A stretch of 64,000 bases of DNA from Streptomyces rubellomurinus (GTDB lineage: Bacteria; Actinomycetota; Actinomycetes; Streptomycetales; Streptomycetaceae): positions 1-64,000 of the forward strand of contig NZ_JZKH01000036.1 in NCBI RefSeq assembly GCF_000961885.1, read 5' to 3'. Position 1 is the stretch's first letter. Each line of letters begins with the position of its first letter. The translations under genes and the position numbers were made by a program. The notes beneath the pieces are model-generated. The model was not told the DNA's origin, did not search any database, and saw only the letters and a list, made by a program, of their open reading frames with translations. Shown piece after piece: positions 24,657 to 33,430 of the stretch.

Positions 24657-25523
24657 ATGGACCATCGAGCGACGACGCTCCCGATGCCGCCCGGTTGGCC
24701 TGCCCGCATCCGGGCGGTCGACTCCGGCACGCTGACCCCGCCGGTGCCCCGGCCCGCCGCGACGGTCGTGCTGCTGCGCGACTCGGCGGACGGCCCGCAG
24801 GCGTACCTGCTGCGTCGGCGCACCTCGATGGCCTTCGCGGCCGGCATGTACGCCTACCCGGGCGGCGGGGTGGACCCGCGGGACGCCGAGGTCGAGACCG
24901 GCTGGGCCGGCCCGACGCCCGAGGAGTGGGCCCGGCGCCTCGGGGTGGACACCCGGACGGCGCGGGCGGTGGTCTGCGCCGCCGTCCGGGAGACCTTCGA
25001 GGAAGCCGGCGTGCTGCTCGCCGGCCCGGACGCCGACAGCGTCGCCGCGCCGCGCGACTGGACCGCCGAGCGGACCGCGCTGGAGGCGCACGAGCTGTCC
25101 TTCGCCGAGTTCCTCCGCGACCACGGCCTGGTGCTGCGCAGCGACCTGCTGGGCGGCTGGGCCCGCTGGATCACCCCCGAGTTCGAGGAACGCCGGTACG
25201 ACACCTGGTTCTTCGTCGCCGCGCTGCCGCCCGGCCAGGACGCGGCCCGCGAGGTCGGCGAGGCCGACCGGGTCGCCTGGCTGACGCCCACCGAGGCGGT
25301 GCTCGGCCACCGGGAGGGCCGGTTCGGCATGCTGCCGCCGACCGTGACCGTGCTGCGCGAGCTGTCGCCGGTGCGCACCGTCGCCGAGGCGCTGGCCGCG
25401 GCCGCCGACCGTCCGCTGGAGCCGGTGCTGGGGCGGGCCGAGGTGCGCGGGGACCGGATGACGGTGCGCTGGCCGGGGTACGACGAACTGACCATCGACG
25501 GGGAGTTCCCCGAGGACTCCTGA
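24657..25523 (+). CDS. NUDIX hydrolase
   Basis: A 288-residue NUDIX protein. Strand AATVVLLRDSADGPQAYLLRRRTSMAFAAGMYAYPGGGVDPRD begins the fold. A split NUDIX box follows, the GGGVDPRD part and, after an insertion of about 35 residues, AVRETFEEAGVLLAG, giving the RExxEExG metal-binding core. The insertion resembles NUDT19/CoA-type relatives, so the substrate may be a nucleotide-linked cofactor. It is not predictable. The start appears leaderless. A short reading frame and a metallo-beta-lactamase-fold gene follow on the same strand. Confidence 0.9.
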   Translation: MDHRATTLPMPPGWPARIRAVDSGTLTPPVPRPAATVVLLRDSADGPQAYLLRRRTSMAFAAGMYAYPGGGVDPRDAEVETGWAGPTPEEWARRLGVDTRTARAVVCAAVRETFEEAGVLLAGPDADSVAAPRDWTAERTALEAHELSFAEFLRDHGLVLRSDLLGGWARWITPEFEERRYDTWFFVAALPPGQDAAREVGEADRVAWLTPTEAVLGHREGRFGMLPPTVTVLRELSPVRTVAEALAAAADRPLEPVLGRAEVRGDRMTVRWPGYDELTIDGEFPEDS

Positions 25524-25607
25524 CCGCCGCGCCCGTGCACCTTCGCCCCTGATGACACTGCTCCCGATGCCACCGCCCGTGATGAGCCCCGGAGAGGACG
25601 ACGCCCG

Positions 25608-25781
25608 ATGACCCACAACGACGTGGTGCGCCGGACGGCCCATGAGCTGCCCGCCCGCCGTGTGACCCCCCGTACCCCGGCCTGTGACGTGCCGGTCCCG
25701 TTCGTCGAGGTGGCGCAGCGCGCCCTCGTCCGGGCCCTGCCGCTGCGGGCCCTGCACCGACAAGGAGAGGGCGGCCGGTGA
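25608..25781 (+). CDS. Small hypothetical protein between NUDIX and MBL genes
   Basis: A possible 57-residue basic protein, beginning MTHNDVVRRTAHELPARRV and ending HRQGEGGR. It is supported by GGAGAGGA at 25590-25597 ten bases before the ATG, by strong GC bias at third positions, and by its place in a same-strand gene run. Its stop (25779-25781) overlaps a GTG whose short reading ends inside the start of the MBL gene (ATGA at 25816). It has no recognised domain. It might be a leader peptide, so the call is uncertain. Confidence 0.45.
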   Translation: MTHNDVVRRTAHELPARRVTPRTPACDVPVPFVEVAQRALVRALPLRALHRQGEGGR

Positions 25782-25815
25782 GCGAGCGAACCATCGAGGG
25801 CAGCGAGGCGGGCGC

Positions 25816-26649
25816 ATGAGTGGACTCCTGCCGGGTGACCCCGCCGCGGTGATCGGCGGCGAGGCCACCCCTCGGGCCCTGTGCGTGCTGGCGCCGAACC
25901 CGTCGCCGATGACGCTGGACGGCACCAACACCTGGCTGCTCTCCGAGCCCGGCTCGGACCTCGCGGCGGTGATCGACCCGGGCCCGCTGCACGAGGGCCA
26001 CCTGCGCCGGGTGATCGAGCTCGCGGAGGAGCGGGGCAAGCGGATCGCGCTGACCCTGCTCACCCACGGCCACGCCGACCACTCCGAGGGTGCGGCCCGC
26101 TTCGCCGAGCTGACGGGCACCGAGGTGCGCGCGCTGGACCCGGCGCACCGGCTGGGCTCCGAGGGGCTGGTCGGCGGCCAGCGCCTGGACGTCGGCGGCC
26201 TCGACCTGCGGGTGGTGGCCACCCCCGGCCACACCTCCGACTCGCTGACCTTCCACCTGCCGGACGACGGCGCGGTCCTCACCGGGGACACCGTGCTCGG
26301 CCGCGGCACCACGATGGTCGCCCACCCGGACGGCCGGCTCGGCGACTACCTGGACTCGCTGCGCCACCTGCACACGATGGCCTCCCAGCACGGCGTGCGG
26401 ACGGTGCTGCCCGGCCACGGGCCGGTGCTGGCGGACGCGCTCGGCGCCGTCGACTACTACCTGGCCCACCGGGCCGCCCGGCTCGCCCAGGTGGAGACCG
26501 CCGTCGAGGCGGGCTGCCGGACGGTCGCCGAGGTGGTGGCCCGGGTCTACGCGGACGTGGACCGGACGCTCTGGCCGGCCGCCGAGCTGTCGGTGCGGGC
26601 CCAGCTGGACTACCTGCGGGAGCACGGGCTGATCCCGGAGCAGGACTGA
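25816..26649 (+). CDS. Metallo-beta-lactamase-fold hydrolase (LACTB2-like)
   Basis: A 277-residue MBL-fold protein. Zinc ligands are visible as THGHADHSEGA (HxHxDH), ATPGHTSDS, LTGDTVLG and a C-terminal LPGHGP histidine. After residue 210 an extra helical domain ends QLDYLREHGLIPEQ, the winged-helix-like tail seen in LACTB2-type nucleases and related hydrolases. Substrate may be RNA or a thioester; not decidable from sequence. ATG 25816 is favoured because the family begins near LCVLAPNPSPMTLDGTNTWLL. A perfect terminator hairpin follows, shared with crp. Confidence 0.92.
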   Translation: MSGLLPGDPAAVIGGEATPRALCVLAPNPSPMTLDGTNTWLLSEPGSDLAAVIDPGPLHEGHLRRVIELAEERGKRIALTLLTHGHADHSEGAARFAELTGTEVRALDPAHRLGSEGLVGGQRLDVGGLDLRVVATPGHTSDSLTFHLPDDGAVLTGDTVLGRGTTMVAHPDGRLGDYLDSLRHLHTMASQHGVRTVLPGHGPVLADALGAVDYYLAHRAARLAQVETAVEAGCRTVAEVVARVYADVDRTLWPAAELSVRAQLDYLREHGLIPEQD

Positions 26650-26672
26650 ACCCGGCCCCGACGCGCGAACGC

Positions 26673-26705
26673 CGAAGGGCCCGTCCGACGCGGACGGGCC
26701 CTTCG
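26673..26705. terminator. Bidirectional terminator between MBL gene and crp
   Basis: Perfect 15-bp stem (26673-26687 with 26691-26705) with a three-base loop, between convergent genes. Confidence 0.85.
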
Positions 26706-26734
26706 CGGTGTTCGGAGCGCCGGCGCTCAGGGCG

Positions 26735-27409
26735 TCAGCGCGAGCGGCGGGACAGCCGCTCGACGTCGAGCAGGACCACCGCGCGGGCCTCCAGCTTCAG
26801 CCAGCCGCGGCCGGCGAAGTCGGCGAGCGCCTTGTTGACCGTCTCGCGGGAGGCGCCGACCAGCTGGGCCAGCTCCTCCTGGGTGAGGTCGTGCGCGACG
26901 TGGATGCCCTCCTCGGACTGCACGCCGAAGCGGCGGGAGAGGTCCAACAGGGCCTTGGCGACGCGGCCGGGTACGTCGGAGAAGACCAGGTCGGACATCA
27001 CGTCGTTGGTCCGGCGCAGGCGGCGGGCGATGGCCCGGAGCAGCGCGATGGAGACCTCGGGGCGGGCGTGCAGCCAGGGCTGCAGGTCGCCGTGGCCCAG
27101 GCCCAGCAGCTTGACCTCGGTCAGCGCGCTCGCGGTGGCGGTGCGCGGGCCCGGGTCGAACAGCGACAGCTCGCCGATCATCTCGCTGGGGCCGAGCACG
27201 GCGAGCATGTTCTCGCGGCCGTCCGGCGAGGCGCGGTGCAGCTTGACCTTGCCCTCGGCGACGACGTACAGGCGGTCGCCCGGGTCGCCCTCGTGGAACA
27301 GCGACTCCCCACGGGCGAGGGTGACCTCGGTCATGGAAGCGCGCAGCTCGCCGGCCTGTTCGTCGTCGAGTGCCGCGAAGAGTGCGGCGCGCCGCAGAAC
27401 GTCGTCCAC
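26735..27409 (-). CDS. crp: Crp/Fnr family transcriptional regulator (Crp)
   Basis: A 224-residue Crp-type regulator. The cyclic-nucleotide domain spans 1-115, with phosphate-binding EMIGELSLFDPGPRTATA (Gly-Glu-Leu and Arg). The dimer helix is at about 118-145. The C-terminal winged helix has LTQEELAQLVGASRETVNKALADFAGRGWLK. The sequence closely fits Streptomyces Crp, which binds cAMP and controls germination, development and antibiotic production. Start is GTG 27409; a broad AT-richer segment upstream carries the promoter. No cysteine cluster of Fnr type is present. Confidence 0.95.
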   Translation of the reverse strand: MDDVLRRAALFAALDDEQAGELRASMTEVTLARGESLFHEGDPGDRLYVVAEGKVKLHRASPDGRENMLAVLGPSEMIGELSLFDPGPRTATASALTEVKLLGLGHGDLQPWLHARPEVSIALLRAIARRLRRTNDVMSDLVFSDVPGRVAKALLDLSRRFGVQSEEGIHVAHDLTQEELAQLVGASRETVNKALADFAGRGWLKLEARAVVLLDVERLSRRSR

Positions 27410-27764
27410 GTGCTTCCTCCTTCTCGGCCGTCCGGCGGGTGGGCCGTCCGGCGCAAGTTCCGTTCAGTGTTCTGCATCACCAAGCATGGCGCATGTCGCT
27501 CCGATCATATGAGGAGGGGGTGTGTCGAGGTGTGCTGCGCGGGGCCATTCGTACCGGCGGGTCACCGCGCGGGCGTCCGGCGACCCGCCGCGGCTCGCAC
27601 GCCCGCTCGCTCCCGTCGAACGGCGGATCGTCCGCCGCCGTACGGATCGTGCGGCCGCCGTCCGGGCAGGTCCGCCGCCGTACGGGCCGGTCGGCCGCTG
27701 CCCGGGCCGGTCGGCCGCTGCCCGGGCCGGTCGGCCCCGGGGAGGGACGACCGGCCCGCGGGGG
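27410..27764. other. Intergenic region between crp and the RraA-like gene
   Basis: This 355-base gap holds the crp promoter on the right, with AT-richer sequence at 27465-27515, then a Ser/Arg-biased GC repeat zone. A plus-strand AGGAGGGGG is present at 27512-27520 but the frames following it do not look like genes. Twenty-base tandem units lie at 27683-27738. Confidence 0.55.
27683..27737 (+). repeat. 20-bp tandem repeat near the RraA-like gene end
   Basis: cgggccggtcggccgctgcc occurs at 27683-27702 and 27703-27722, with a 15-base partial third copy. It lies just beyond the RraA-like stop. Confidence 0.85.
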
Positions 27765-28382
27765 TCAGCCGGTGAAGCCCAGCCCGGCGAGCGCCTGGTC
27801 GATCTTGGCGCGGTGGGCGGCCTCCCAGTCGTCGAGCGTCTCGGCGGCCTCCTTGGCCAGCTTCGCCCGGGCCGCGGCCAGCGTCTCGGCCCGGCGGGCG
27901 GCGGGCACCACCACGACGCCCTCCTCGTCCGCGACCACGATGTCGCCGGCCGCCACCGCCACGCCGCCGCAGCGGGCGACGGCGCCGTGCGTGCCCAGGG
28001 CCTGCTTCGCGCCGGGGATCGGGATCACGCCGCGGGCGAAGACCGGGAAGCCCAGCTCGCGGACCTCGCCGAGGTCCCGGATCAGGCCGTCCGCGACGAA
28101 GGCGGCCACGCCGCGGCGCTGCGCCACGGCGCAGACGTTGCCGCCGGCCAGCGCGTAGTCGAGGTCCCCGGACTCGACGACGATCACCGAACCGGGCTCG
28201 GCCCGGTAGATGGCCGCGTGCAGCATCAGGTTGTCGCCGGGCGGGCACTGCACGGTGAAGGCCGGGCCGGCCACCCGGGGCCCGCCCGCCCACAGCGGGC
28301 GGATGCCGATGTCCATCACCTGCGCGCGGCCCAGGACGTCGGCCAGGGTGGTGGTCGGAATGTCCTTGAAGTCCTCGTCCAT
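27765..28382 (-). CDS. RraA-like class II aldolase family protein
   Basis: A 205-residue protein of the RraA/HMG aldolase family. Characteristic segments are TTTLADVLGRAQVMD, AGPAFTVQCPPGDNLMLHAAI, VIVVESGDL, and GGNVCAVAQRRGVAAFVADGLIRDLGEV. The last gives the G-x20-R-D motif that binds a divalent metal and substrate in 4-hydroxy-4-methyl-2-oxoglutarate/oxaloacetate aldolases. That motif favours aldolase or decarboxylase over RNase E inhibition. ATG 28382 follows AGAGGGGGA. An unusual palindromic CTGATC cluster lies upstream at 28400-28428, suggesting substrate-responsive control. Confidence 0.88.
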   Translation of the reverse strand: MDEDFKDIPTTTLADVLGRAQVMDIGIRPLWAGGPRVAGPAFTVQCPPGDNLMLHAAIYRAEPGSVIVVESGDLDYALAGGNVCAVAQRRGVAAFVADGLIRDLGEVRELGFPVFARGVIPIPGAKQALGTHGAVARCGGVAVAAGDIVVADEEGVVVVPAARRAETLAAARAKLAKEAAETLDDWEAAHRAKIDQALAGLGFTG

Positions 28383-28399
28383 GGCGGTGTGTTCCCCCT

Positions 28400-28428
28400 C
28401 TGATCGGATCAGGTCTGATCGCCTGATC
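28400..28428. promoter_or_regulatory. CTGATC palindrome cluster upstream of the RraA-like gene
   Basis: CTGATC-G-GATCAG (28400-28412) is a perfect inverted repeat. Further CTGATC copies follow at 28415-28420 and 28423-28428. All lie within 46 bases of the start codon. This is a plausible operator for a GntR-type repressor. Confidence 0.5.
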
Positions 28429-28514
28429 GACTGCGAAGAGTAGGACACGTCAGGAGCAGGTCAGGAGACGGTCCGGCGCATCCGGCCTTCCGGTGCTTCC
28501 CATGCTCGCTGCCC

Positions 28515-29303
28515 TCAGGCGAAGAACTTCAGCAGCTCCGGCGCGATCGCCTCGGCCGCCACTTCGTGGGTCTGGTCGGCGAGCGTCCGGTACTCGGCGC
28601 CCGGCACGGCCGCCGCGACCGCCCGGGCCGGCGCCCGCAGCAGCTCCGGGCTGGCCCCGCCGTCCAGCACCAGGGTCGGCACGGCGACCCCGGCCAGGAG
28701 CTCCACCGGGACGGCCGCACCGGCCTGCTCGCCCAGCGCCGCCGCGTCGTACGCGAGGGTCGGCGCGACCGCCTCGAAGGCCGGCCACACCGGGGAGTTG
28801 CGCATCCCGTCCAGCATCGGCCGGGGCAGTCCGACGAAGGTCATGAAGGCCGCGACGGCGTCCCCGCGCCGGCCTTCGGCGAGCGCCGCCGTCAGCTCGT
28901 CGACGTACCCGTCGAATCGTGCGCCCTGCCCGTCCTCGGTGCTGAACGGCGGCTCGTAGACGGCGAGCCGGTCGATCGCGACGCCCGCGGCGGCGGCCCG
29001 CAGGGCGAGCGCGGCACCGGACGAGAAGGCGACCACGCGGGCCGAACCGCCGGCCGCGGCGATCACGGCGGCCAGGTCCTCGATCTCGCGCGACACCGCG
29101 AACGGCGCGGTGTCGCCGCTGGCGCCGCGGCCGCGCCGGTCGTACGTCCACACGGTGTGGTGGGCCGCGAGCTGCTCGGCGATCGCCGCGCCCGGGCCGA
29201 AGTTCCGGTGGCAGAGCGCGCCGTCGACGAGGACGACCGCCGGGCCGGAGCCGGTGACGGTGCAGGCGAGGGTGGTGCCGTCGGCGGAGACCACGGTGTT
29301 CAT
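28515..29303 (-). CDS. Alpha/beta hydrolase
   Basis: A 262-residue alpha/beta-hydrolase fold protein. The beta3-loop reads AVVLVDGALCHRNFGPG, where the usual HG oxyanion motif is replaced by DG. Then come VWTYDRRGRGASGDT and the elbow VVAFSSGAALAL, giving A-x-S-x-G with Ser as nucleophile. VLDGGASPELL supplies a possible acid, and DQTHEV the histidine. ATG 29303 follows GAAGGAA. The substrate is unknown; small esters are typical. It lies alone between the RraA-like gene and nth. Confidence 0.88.
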   Translation of the reverse strand: MNTVVSADGTTLACTVTGSGPAVVLVDGALCHRNFGPGAAIAEQLAAHHTVWTYDRRGRGASGDTAPFAVSREIEDLAAVIAAAGGSARVVAFSSGAALALRAAAAGVAIDRLAVYEPPFSTEDGQGARFDGYVDELTAALAEGRRGDAVAAFMTFVGLPRPMLDGMRNSPVWPAFEAVAPTLAYDAAALGEQAGAAVPVELLAGVAVPTLVLDGGASPELLRAPARAVAAAVPGAEYRTLADQTHEVAAEAIAPELLKFFA

Positions 29304-29605
29304 GGGGGCGTTCCTTCTGTCGTGCGAGCCGGTCATGGGGGTAGACCGGGACTCGGCGCGGAACTCATCGGTCCCGCGCGAAATTTTTTCCGCAGACTTC
29401 AGGACTCCGGGACCTCGGGACCTCAGGACTTCGCGGACTTTCGCGGACTACGGACGGCCCGCGGCGCCGGACGACCCCGCCTCCGGCGCCGGCCCGTCCA
29501 CCGAAGGGGCGCGGCGGGCGGCATGCACGTGCAGGTCGGGCACATCCGTTCGAGGAGCCGTGAAACCGGTCACGTGCGGAGAGTCGATCGGCGTAGCCTT
29601 CGTGC
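29304..29605. other. Intergenic region before nth
   Basis: No gene is seen in these 302 bases. There is a run of six T residues near 29390, then imperfect direct repeats of ggacctc/ggactt units (29400-29455). A likely nth -10 box, TAGCCT, is at 29594-29599, six bases before the ATG. Confidence 0.55.
29594..29605 (+). promoter_or_regulatory. Leaderless promoter of nth
   Basis: TAGCCT ends six bases before the ATG at 29606. No ribosome site. Confidence 0.45.
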
Positions 29606-30484
29606 ATGGCAGAGAGCAAGGTCCGGAAGGCCGCGGCGCCGGGGCCGGCCGTGAAGAAGGCGGCGGTGAAGCCGAGGAAGCCGGAGTCCCACCTGGCGAT
29701 GGTGCGGCGGGCCCGGCGGATCAACCGCGAGCTGGCCGAGCTGTACCCGTACGCGCACCCCGAGCTGGACTTCGAGAACCCGTTCCAACTGCTGGTGGCC
29801 ACCGTGCTGTCGGCGCAGACCACCGACCTGCGGGTGAACCAGACCACCCCGGCGCTGTTCGCCAAGTACCCGACGCCGGAGGACATGGCGGCGGCGAACC
29901 CGGAGGAGCTGGAGGAGGTCATCCGGCCGACCGGCTTCTTCCGGAACAAGGCGAAGTCGCTGATCGGCCTGTCGATCGCGCTGCGCGACGAGTTCGGCGG
30001 CGAAGTCCCGGGCCGGCTGGCCGACTTGGTGACGCTGCCCGGCGTCGGCCGGAAGACCGCCAACGTCGTCCTCGGCAACGCCTTCGGCGTCCCCGGGATC
30101 ACCGTGGACACCCACTTCGGGCGGCTGGCCCGCCGGTTCGGCTGGACGGCCGAGGACGATCCGGTGAAGGTCGAGGCGGCCGTCGCCGAGATCTTCCCGA
30201 AGTCCGAGTGGACGATGCTCTCGCACCGCGTGGTCTTCCACGGCCGCCGGATCTGCCACTCCCAGAAGCCCGCCTGCGGGGCCTGCCCGATCGCCCCGCT
30301 CTGCCCGGCCTACGGGGAGGGCGAGACCGATCCGGAGAAGGCCCGCAAGCTGCTCAAGTACGAGATGGGCGGCCAGCCGGGCCAGCGGCTGAAGCCGCCC
30401 GCGGACTTCCCCGGCGAGGCCGCCGCCCGGGCCGACGCGGTCGCCCACCGGGGGCGGGTCGCGGACCTGGCGGTGGAGGAGTGA
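29606..30484 (+). CDS. nth: Endonuclease III
   Basis: A 292-residue endonuclease III, a DNA glycosylase/AP lyase removing oxidised pyrimidines. A lysine-rich N-terminal extension precedes the fold. Motifs: [13 protein letters not shown] (catalytic-domain helix), [17 protein letters not shown] (helix-hairpin-helix with the catalytic Lys), [15 protein letters not shown] (catalytic Asp), and a 4Fe-4S cluster C-x6-C-x2-C-x5-C in [18 protein letters not shown]. It heads a same-strand run with the CoA NUDIX, MarP-like and YdjM-like genes. Confidence 0.96.
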   Translation: MAESKVRKAAAPGPAVKKAAVKPRKPESHLAMVRRARRINRELAELYPYAHPELDFENPFQLLVATVLSAQTTDLRVNQTTPALFAKYPTPEDMAAANPEELEEVIRPTGFFRNKAKSLIGLSIALRDEFGGEVPGRLADLVTLPGVGRKTANVVLGNAFGVPGITVDTHFGRLARRFGWTAEDDPVKVEAAVAEIFPKSEWTMLSHRVVFHGRRICHSQKPACGACPIAPLCPAYGEGETDPEKARKLLKYEMGGQPGQRLKPPADFPGEAAARADAVAHRGRVADLAVEE

Positions 30485-30557
30485 GCGCGGTGGGCGGGAG
30501 AACGGTCGGGAGGCGTGCGTGCCGGTCGTCGGCAGCGGGGCGGAGCGAGGTGGGCGG

Positions 30558-31292
30558 ATGACCGTGCGGGGTGTCGAGCGGGACGGCCTGCCGGGCTGGC
30601 TGGAGCCGGTCCGGGAGGCGGCGGAGCGGGTGCTGCCGGAGCAGCTGAGCCGCTTCCTGCCGCCGGCCGAGGGCGGCCGGGCGGCCGCGGTGCTGATGCT
30701 GTTCGGCGAGGGCCCGCAGGGGCCGGACCTGCTGCTGATCGAGCGGGCCCGTTCGCTGCGCTCGCACGCCGGGCAGCCGTCCTTCCCCGGCGGTGCGCTG
30801 GACCCGGAGGACGGCGATCCGGCCGGCCCTGGCCCGGTCGCGGCGGCGCTGCGCGAGGCCTGGGAGGAGACCGGGCTGGATCCGGCGGGGGTGCAGGTGT
30901 TCGCCGAGCTGCCCCGGCTGTACATCCCGGTGAGCGGCTTCGTGGTGACCCCGGTGCTGGGCTGGTGGCGCGAGGAGTCGCCGGTGCGGCCGGTGGACCT
31001 GGGGGAGACCGGCGCGGTGTTCCGGGTGCCGATCACGGACCTGGCGGACCCGGCGAACCGGGTGCGGCTGCGGCACCCGTCCGGGCACGTCGGGCCGGCC
31101 TTCGCGGTCGCCGGGCGGCTGGTGTGGGGCTTCACGGCCGGGGTGATCGACCGGGTGCTGCACCACAGCGGCCTGGAGCTGCCCTGGGACCGCTCCAGGG
31201 TCGTCGACCTCTCCGACGAGGCGCTGGCCCTGGTGCAGGGCGACCTCGACCACTCCCGCGCACTGCTGGGCGGCGACTCCGCCGGTTCGTGA
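30558..31292 (+). CDS. NUDIX hydrolase, CoA pyrophosphatase type
   Basis: A 244-residue NUDIX protein of the CoA pyrophosphatase group. LLLIERARSLRSHAGQPSFPGGALDPEDG contains the UPF0035 LRxHxGQxxFPGG motif preceding the NUDIX box. ALREAWEETGLDP gives the REAxEExG core. Such enzymes split CoA or acyl-CoA to phosphopantetheine and 3',5'-ADP. ATG 30558 is preferred over an in-frame start at 30519 because of the upstream GGAGCGAGG and the typical family start. It lies between nth and the MarP-like gene. Confidence 0.92.
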   Translation: MTVRGVERDGLPGWLEPVREAAERVLPEQLSRFLPPAEGGRAAAVLMLFGEGPQGPDLLLIERARSLRSHAGQPSFPGGALDPEDGDPAGPGPVAAALREAWEETGLDPAGVQVFAELPRLYIPVSGFVVTPVLGWWREESPVRPVDLGETGAVFRVPITDLADPANRVRLRHPSGHVGPAFAVAGRLVWGFTAGVIDRVLHHSGLELPWDRSRVVDLSDEALALVQGDLDHSRALLGGDSAGS

Positions 31293-31338
31293 CCGGTGGG
31301 CGGCGCGGCGGGGGCGCCGGGCGTGGGAGGGTGTCGGA

Positions 31339-32523
31339 GTGAACGTCCTGGATGTGCTGCTGATCGCCGCTGCCGTGGGATTCGCCGTGTCCGGCTACCG
31401 GCAGGGCTTCGTCGTCGGGGTCCTGTCGCTGATCGGCTTCCTCGGCGGCGGCCTGCTGGCCGTCCAACTGCTGCCGCTGCTGCTCGACCACCTCAGCCCG
31501 GGCACCACCGCCTCGGTGGTGGCCGTCGTGGTGGTGATCGTCTTCGCCGCGGTCGGCCAGGCGATCACCGCGCACTACGGCTGGAAGCTGCGCGGCCACA
31601 TCGAGCGCCGCCCGGCCCGGGTGCTGGACGCGACCGGCGGCGCCGCGGTGAACGTGCTCTCGATGCTGCTGGTGGCCTGGCTGATCGGGTCCGCCCTCGC
31701 CGGGACGTCACTGCCGACGGTCTCCAAGCAGGTCCGCTCCTCGAAGATCCTGGCGGGCGTCCAGGACGCGCTGCCGGGCGACGCCCCGAACTGGTTCTCG
31801 GACTTCTCCAAGGTGCTCGCCCGCAACGGCTTCCCGCAGGTCTTCAACCCCTTCGAGCACGAGCCGATCACCCAGGTCGACACCCCGGACCCGGCGCTGG
31901 CCGACAGCGCGGCGGTCGCGAAGGCCCGGCTGAGCCTGGTCAAGGTGGTCGGCACCGCGACCTCCTGCGGCAAGACGCTGGAGGGCAGCGGCTTCGTGTT
32001 CGCGCCGCACCGGGTGATGACCAACGCCCACGTGGTCGGCGGGGTCGACGAGCCGACCGTGCAGATCGGTGGCGTCGGCCAGCTGTACGACGCCACCGTG
32101 GTCCGCTACGACTGGCAGCGCGACATCGCCGTCCTGGACGTGCCCAAGCTGAACGCGCCGGCGCTGACCTTCGCGGGCGAGGCGAAGACCAACGACAGCG
32201 CGATCGTCGCGGGCTTCCCGGAGAACGGCGCGTTCAACGTCCAGCCCGCCCGCATCCGCGGCCGCATCCAGGCCAACGGCCCGGACATCTACCACCGGGG
32301 CCAGGTGGTGCGCGACGTCTACTCGGTGCGCTCGGTGGTCCGCCAGGGCAACAGCGGCGGCCCGCTGCTCACCCCGGACGGCCAGGTGTACGGCGTGGTG
32401 TTCGCCAAGTCGCTGGACAGCGCCGACACCGGGTACGTGCTGACCGCCGCCGAGGTGCGGGACGACGTCGAGAAGGGCGGCGGCGCGACCGCCCGGGTCG
32501 ACACCCAGGGCTGCGCGCTCTGA
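31339..32523 (+). CDS. MarP-like membrane serine protease (CvpA plus trypsin-like)
   Basis: A 394-residue protein with four N-terminal transmembrane helices in a CvpA/colicin V-production-like domain (about 1-130). A linker follows, then a trypsin-like protease domain outside the membrane. The triad is His231 (NAHVVGG), Asp262 (RDIAVLD) and Ser339 (GNSGGPL). Two cysteines, at TSCGKT and QGCAL, could form the disulfide known in MarP. In mycobacteria MarP protects from acid by activating a cell-wall hydrolase. The nth-NUDIX-marP order is shared with mycobacteria as I recall it. The start is GTG 31339. Confidence 0.93.
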   Translation: MNVLDVLLIAAAVGFAVSGYRQGFVVGVLSLIGFLGGGLLAVQLLPLLLDHLSPGTTASVVAVVVVIVFAAVGQAITAHYGWKLRGHIERRPARVLDATGGAAVNVLSMLLVAWLIGSALAGTSLPTVSKQVRSSKILAGVQDALPGDAPNWFSDFSKVLARNGFPQVFNPFEHEPITQVDTPDPALADSAAVAKARLSLVKVVGTATSCGKTLEGSGFVFAPHRVMTNAHVVGGVDEPTVQIGGVGQLYDATVVRYDWQRDIAVLDVPKLNAPALTFAGEAKTNDSAIVAGFPENGAFNVQPARIRGRIQANGPDIYHRGQVVRDVYSVRSVVRQGNSGGPLLTPDGQVYGVVFAKSLDSADTGYVLTAAEVRDDVEKGGGATARVDTQGCAL

Positions 32524-32671
32524 CCGCCCCTCGCGGCGTTCAGCAGGCGTTTCTGACGGCGCGGGATCCGTCGTACCGTCAGTCCATCCTGATAGCCTCG
32601 GCCGCGCTCACCCGTTCGGCTCAACCGGGCGCCGTCCCGGAGTGAGTCGACGGGGAGGTCGTGGCAGTCCG

Positions 32672-33373
32672 ATGATGGGTCACTCGCACGCGGTGAGCGG
32701 GGCGATGCTGTACGCGGCATCCGCGCCGTTCCTGCCCCCGCTGCTGCTGCACACCACGCTGCAGCCGGCGGACATACTGATGGGCACGGTGCTGTGCGCG
32801 GGCGCGGCCCTGCTGCCGGACCTCGACCACCACGACGGCTCGATCGCCAACTTCCTGGGCCCGGTCTCCAAGGCGCTCTGCCGCTTCGTGGCCTGGGCCT
32901 CCGGCGGGCACCGGCACGCCACCCACTCGCTGCTGTTCGTTGCGCTGATGGGCGGCGGCACCTGGGCCGGTGTCACCTACCTGGGGCGCAACTTCACCCT
33001 CGCGCTGACGTTCTTCCTGCTGGCCCTCGCGATCCGGGCGCTGCGGCTCTGCCCGCCGAGCAACGGCCCGGAGGCGTGGATCACCGTGATCGGCCTGTCC
33101 GCGCTCGGGACCTTCGGCATGAACACCTGGATGCCCAACTCGCCCGGCTGGCTGCCGTACGCGGTGGCGCTGGGCACGCTGGCGCACCTGCTGGGCGACT
33201 GCCTGACCAAGAAGGGCGCGCCGCTGCTGTGGCCGCACAAGGAGCGCTACGAGATCGTGCTGATCAAGCGCAGCGGCAACAACGTCGAGACCAAGGTGCT
33301 GGTGCCGATCATGTCGGTGGCGACCTTCGTCCTGCTGTGGTTCACGGCGCTGTCGCCGACGATCGTCAACTGA
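32672..33373 (+). CDS. YdjM/DUF457-like metal-dependent membrane hydrolase
   Basis: A 233-residue membrane protein with about five hydrophobic helices. Conserved polar motifs are GHSHAVSG, LLPDLDHHDGSI and HRHATHSLLF, which cluster His and Asp as expected for the LexA-regulated YdjM/DUF457 family of membrane-bound metal-dependent hydrolases. LLGDCLTKKGAPLLWPH is a further family signature. ATG 32672 is used here; GGGGAGG is 13 bases upstream. A GTG at 32642 in the same frame is possible. Function remains unproven in the family. A hairpin follows the stop. Confidence 0.88.
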   Translation: MMGHSHAVSGAMLYAASAPFLPPLLLHTTLQPADILMGTVLCAGAALLPDLDHHDGSIANFLGPVSKALCRFVAWASGGHRHATHSLLFVALMGGGTWAGVTYLGRNFTLALTFFLLALAIRALRLCPPSNGPEAWITVIGLSALGTFGMNTWMPNSPGWLPYAVALGTLAHLLGDCLTKKGAPLLWPHKERYEIVLIKRSGNNVETKVLVPIMSVATFVLLWFTALSPTIVN

Positions 33374-33399
33374 CGGCTCGGCGTTCAGCCGAACGGAGA

Positions 33400-33430
33400 T
33401 GCGGCGCGAGGCCTCAGGTCTCGCGCCGCA
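33400..33430. terminator. Hairpin after the YdjM-like gene
   Basis: tgcggcgcgag (33400-33410) pairs with 33420-33430 over 11 bp. It overlaps the stop of the small minus-strand reading frame, so it may serve both directions. Confidence 0.65.

Noticed and set aside
27508-27775. Plus-strand frame following AGGAGGGGG at 27512
   Set aside because: Codon use and Arg/Pro composition look random, the frame runs antisense into the RraA-like gene, and no domain is visible.
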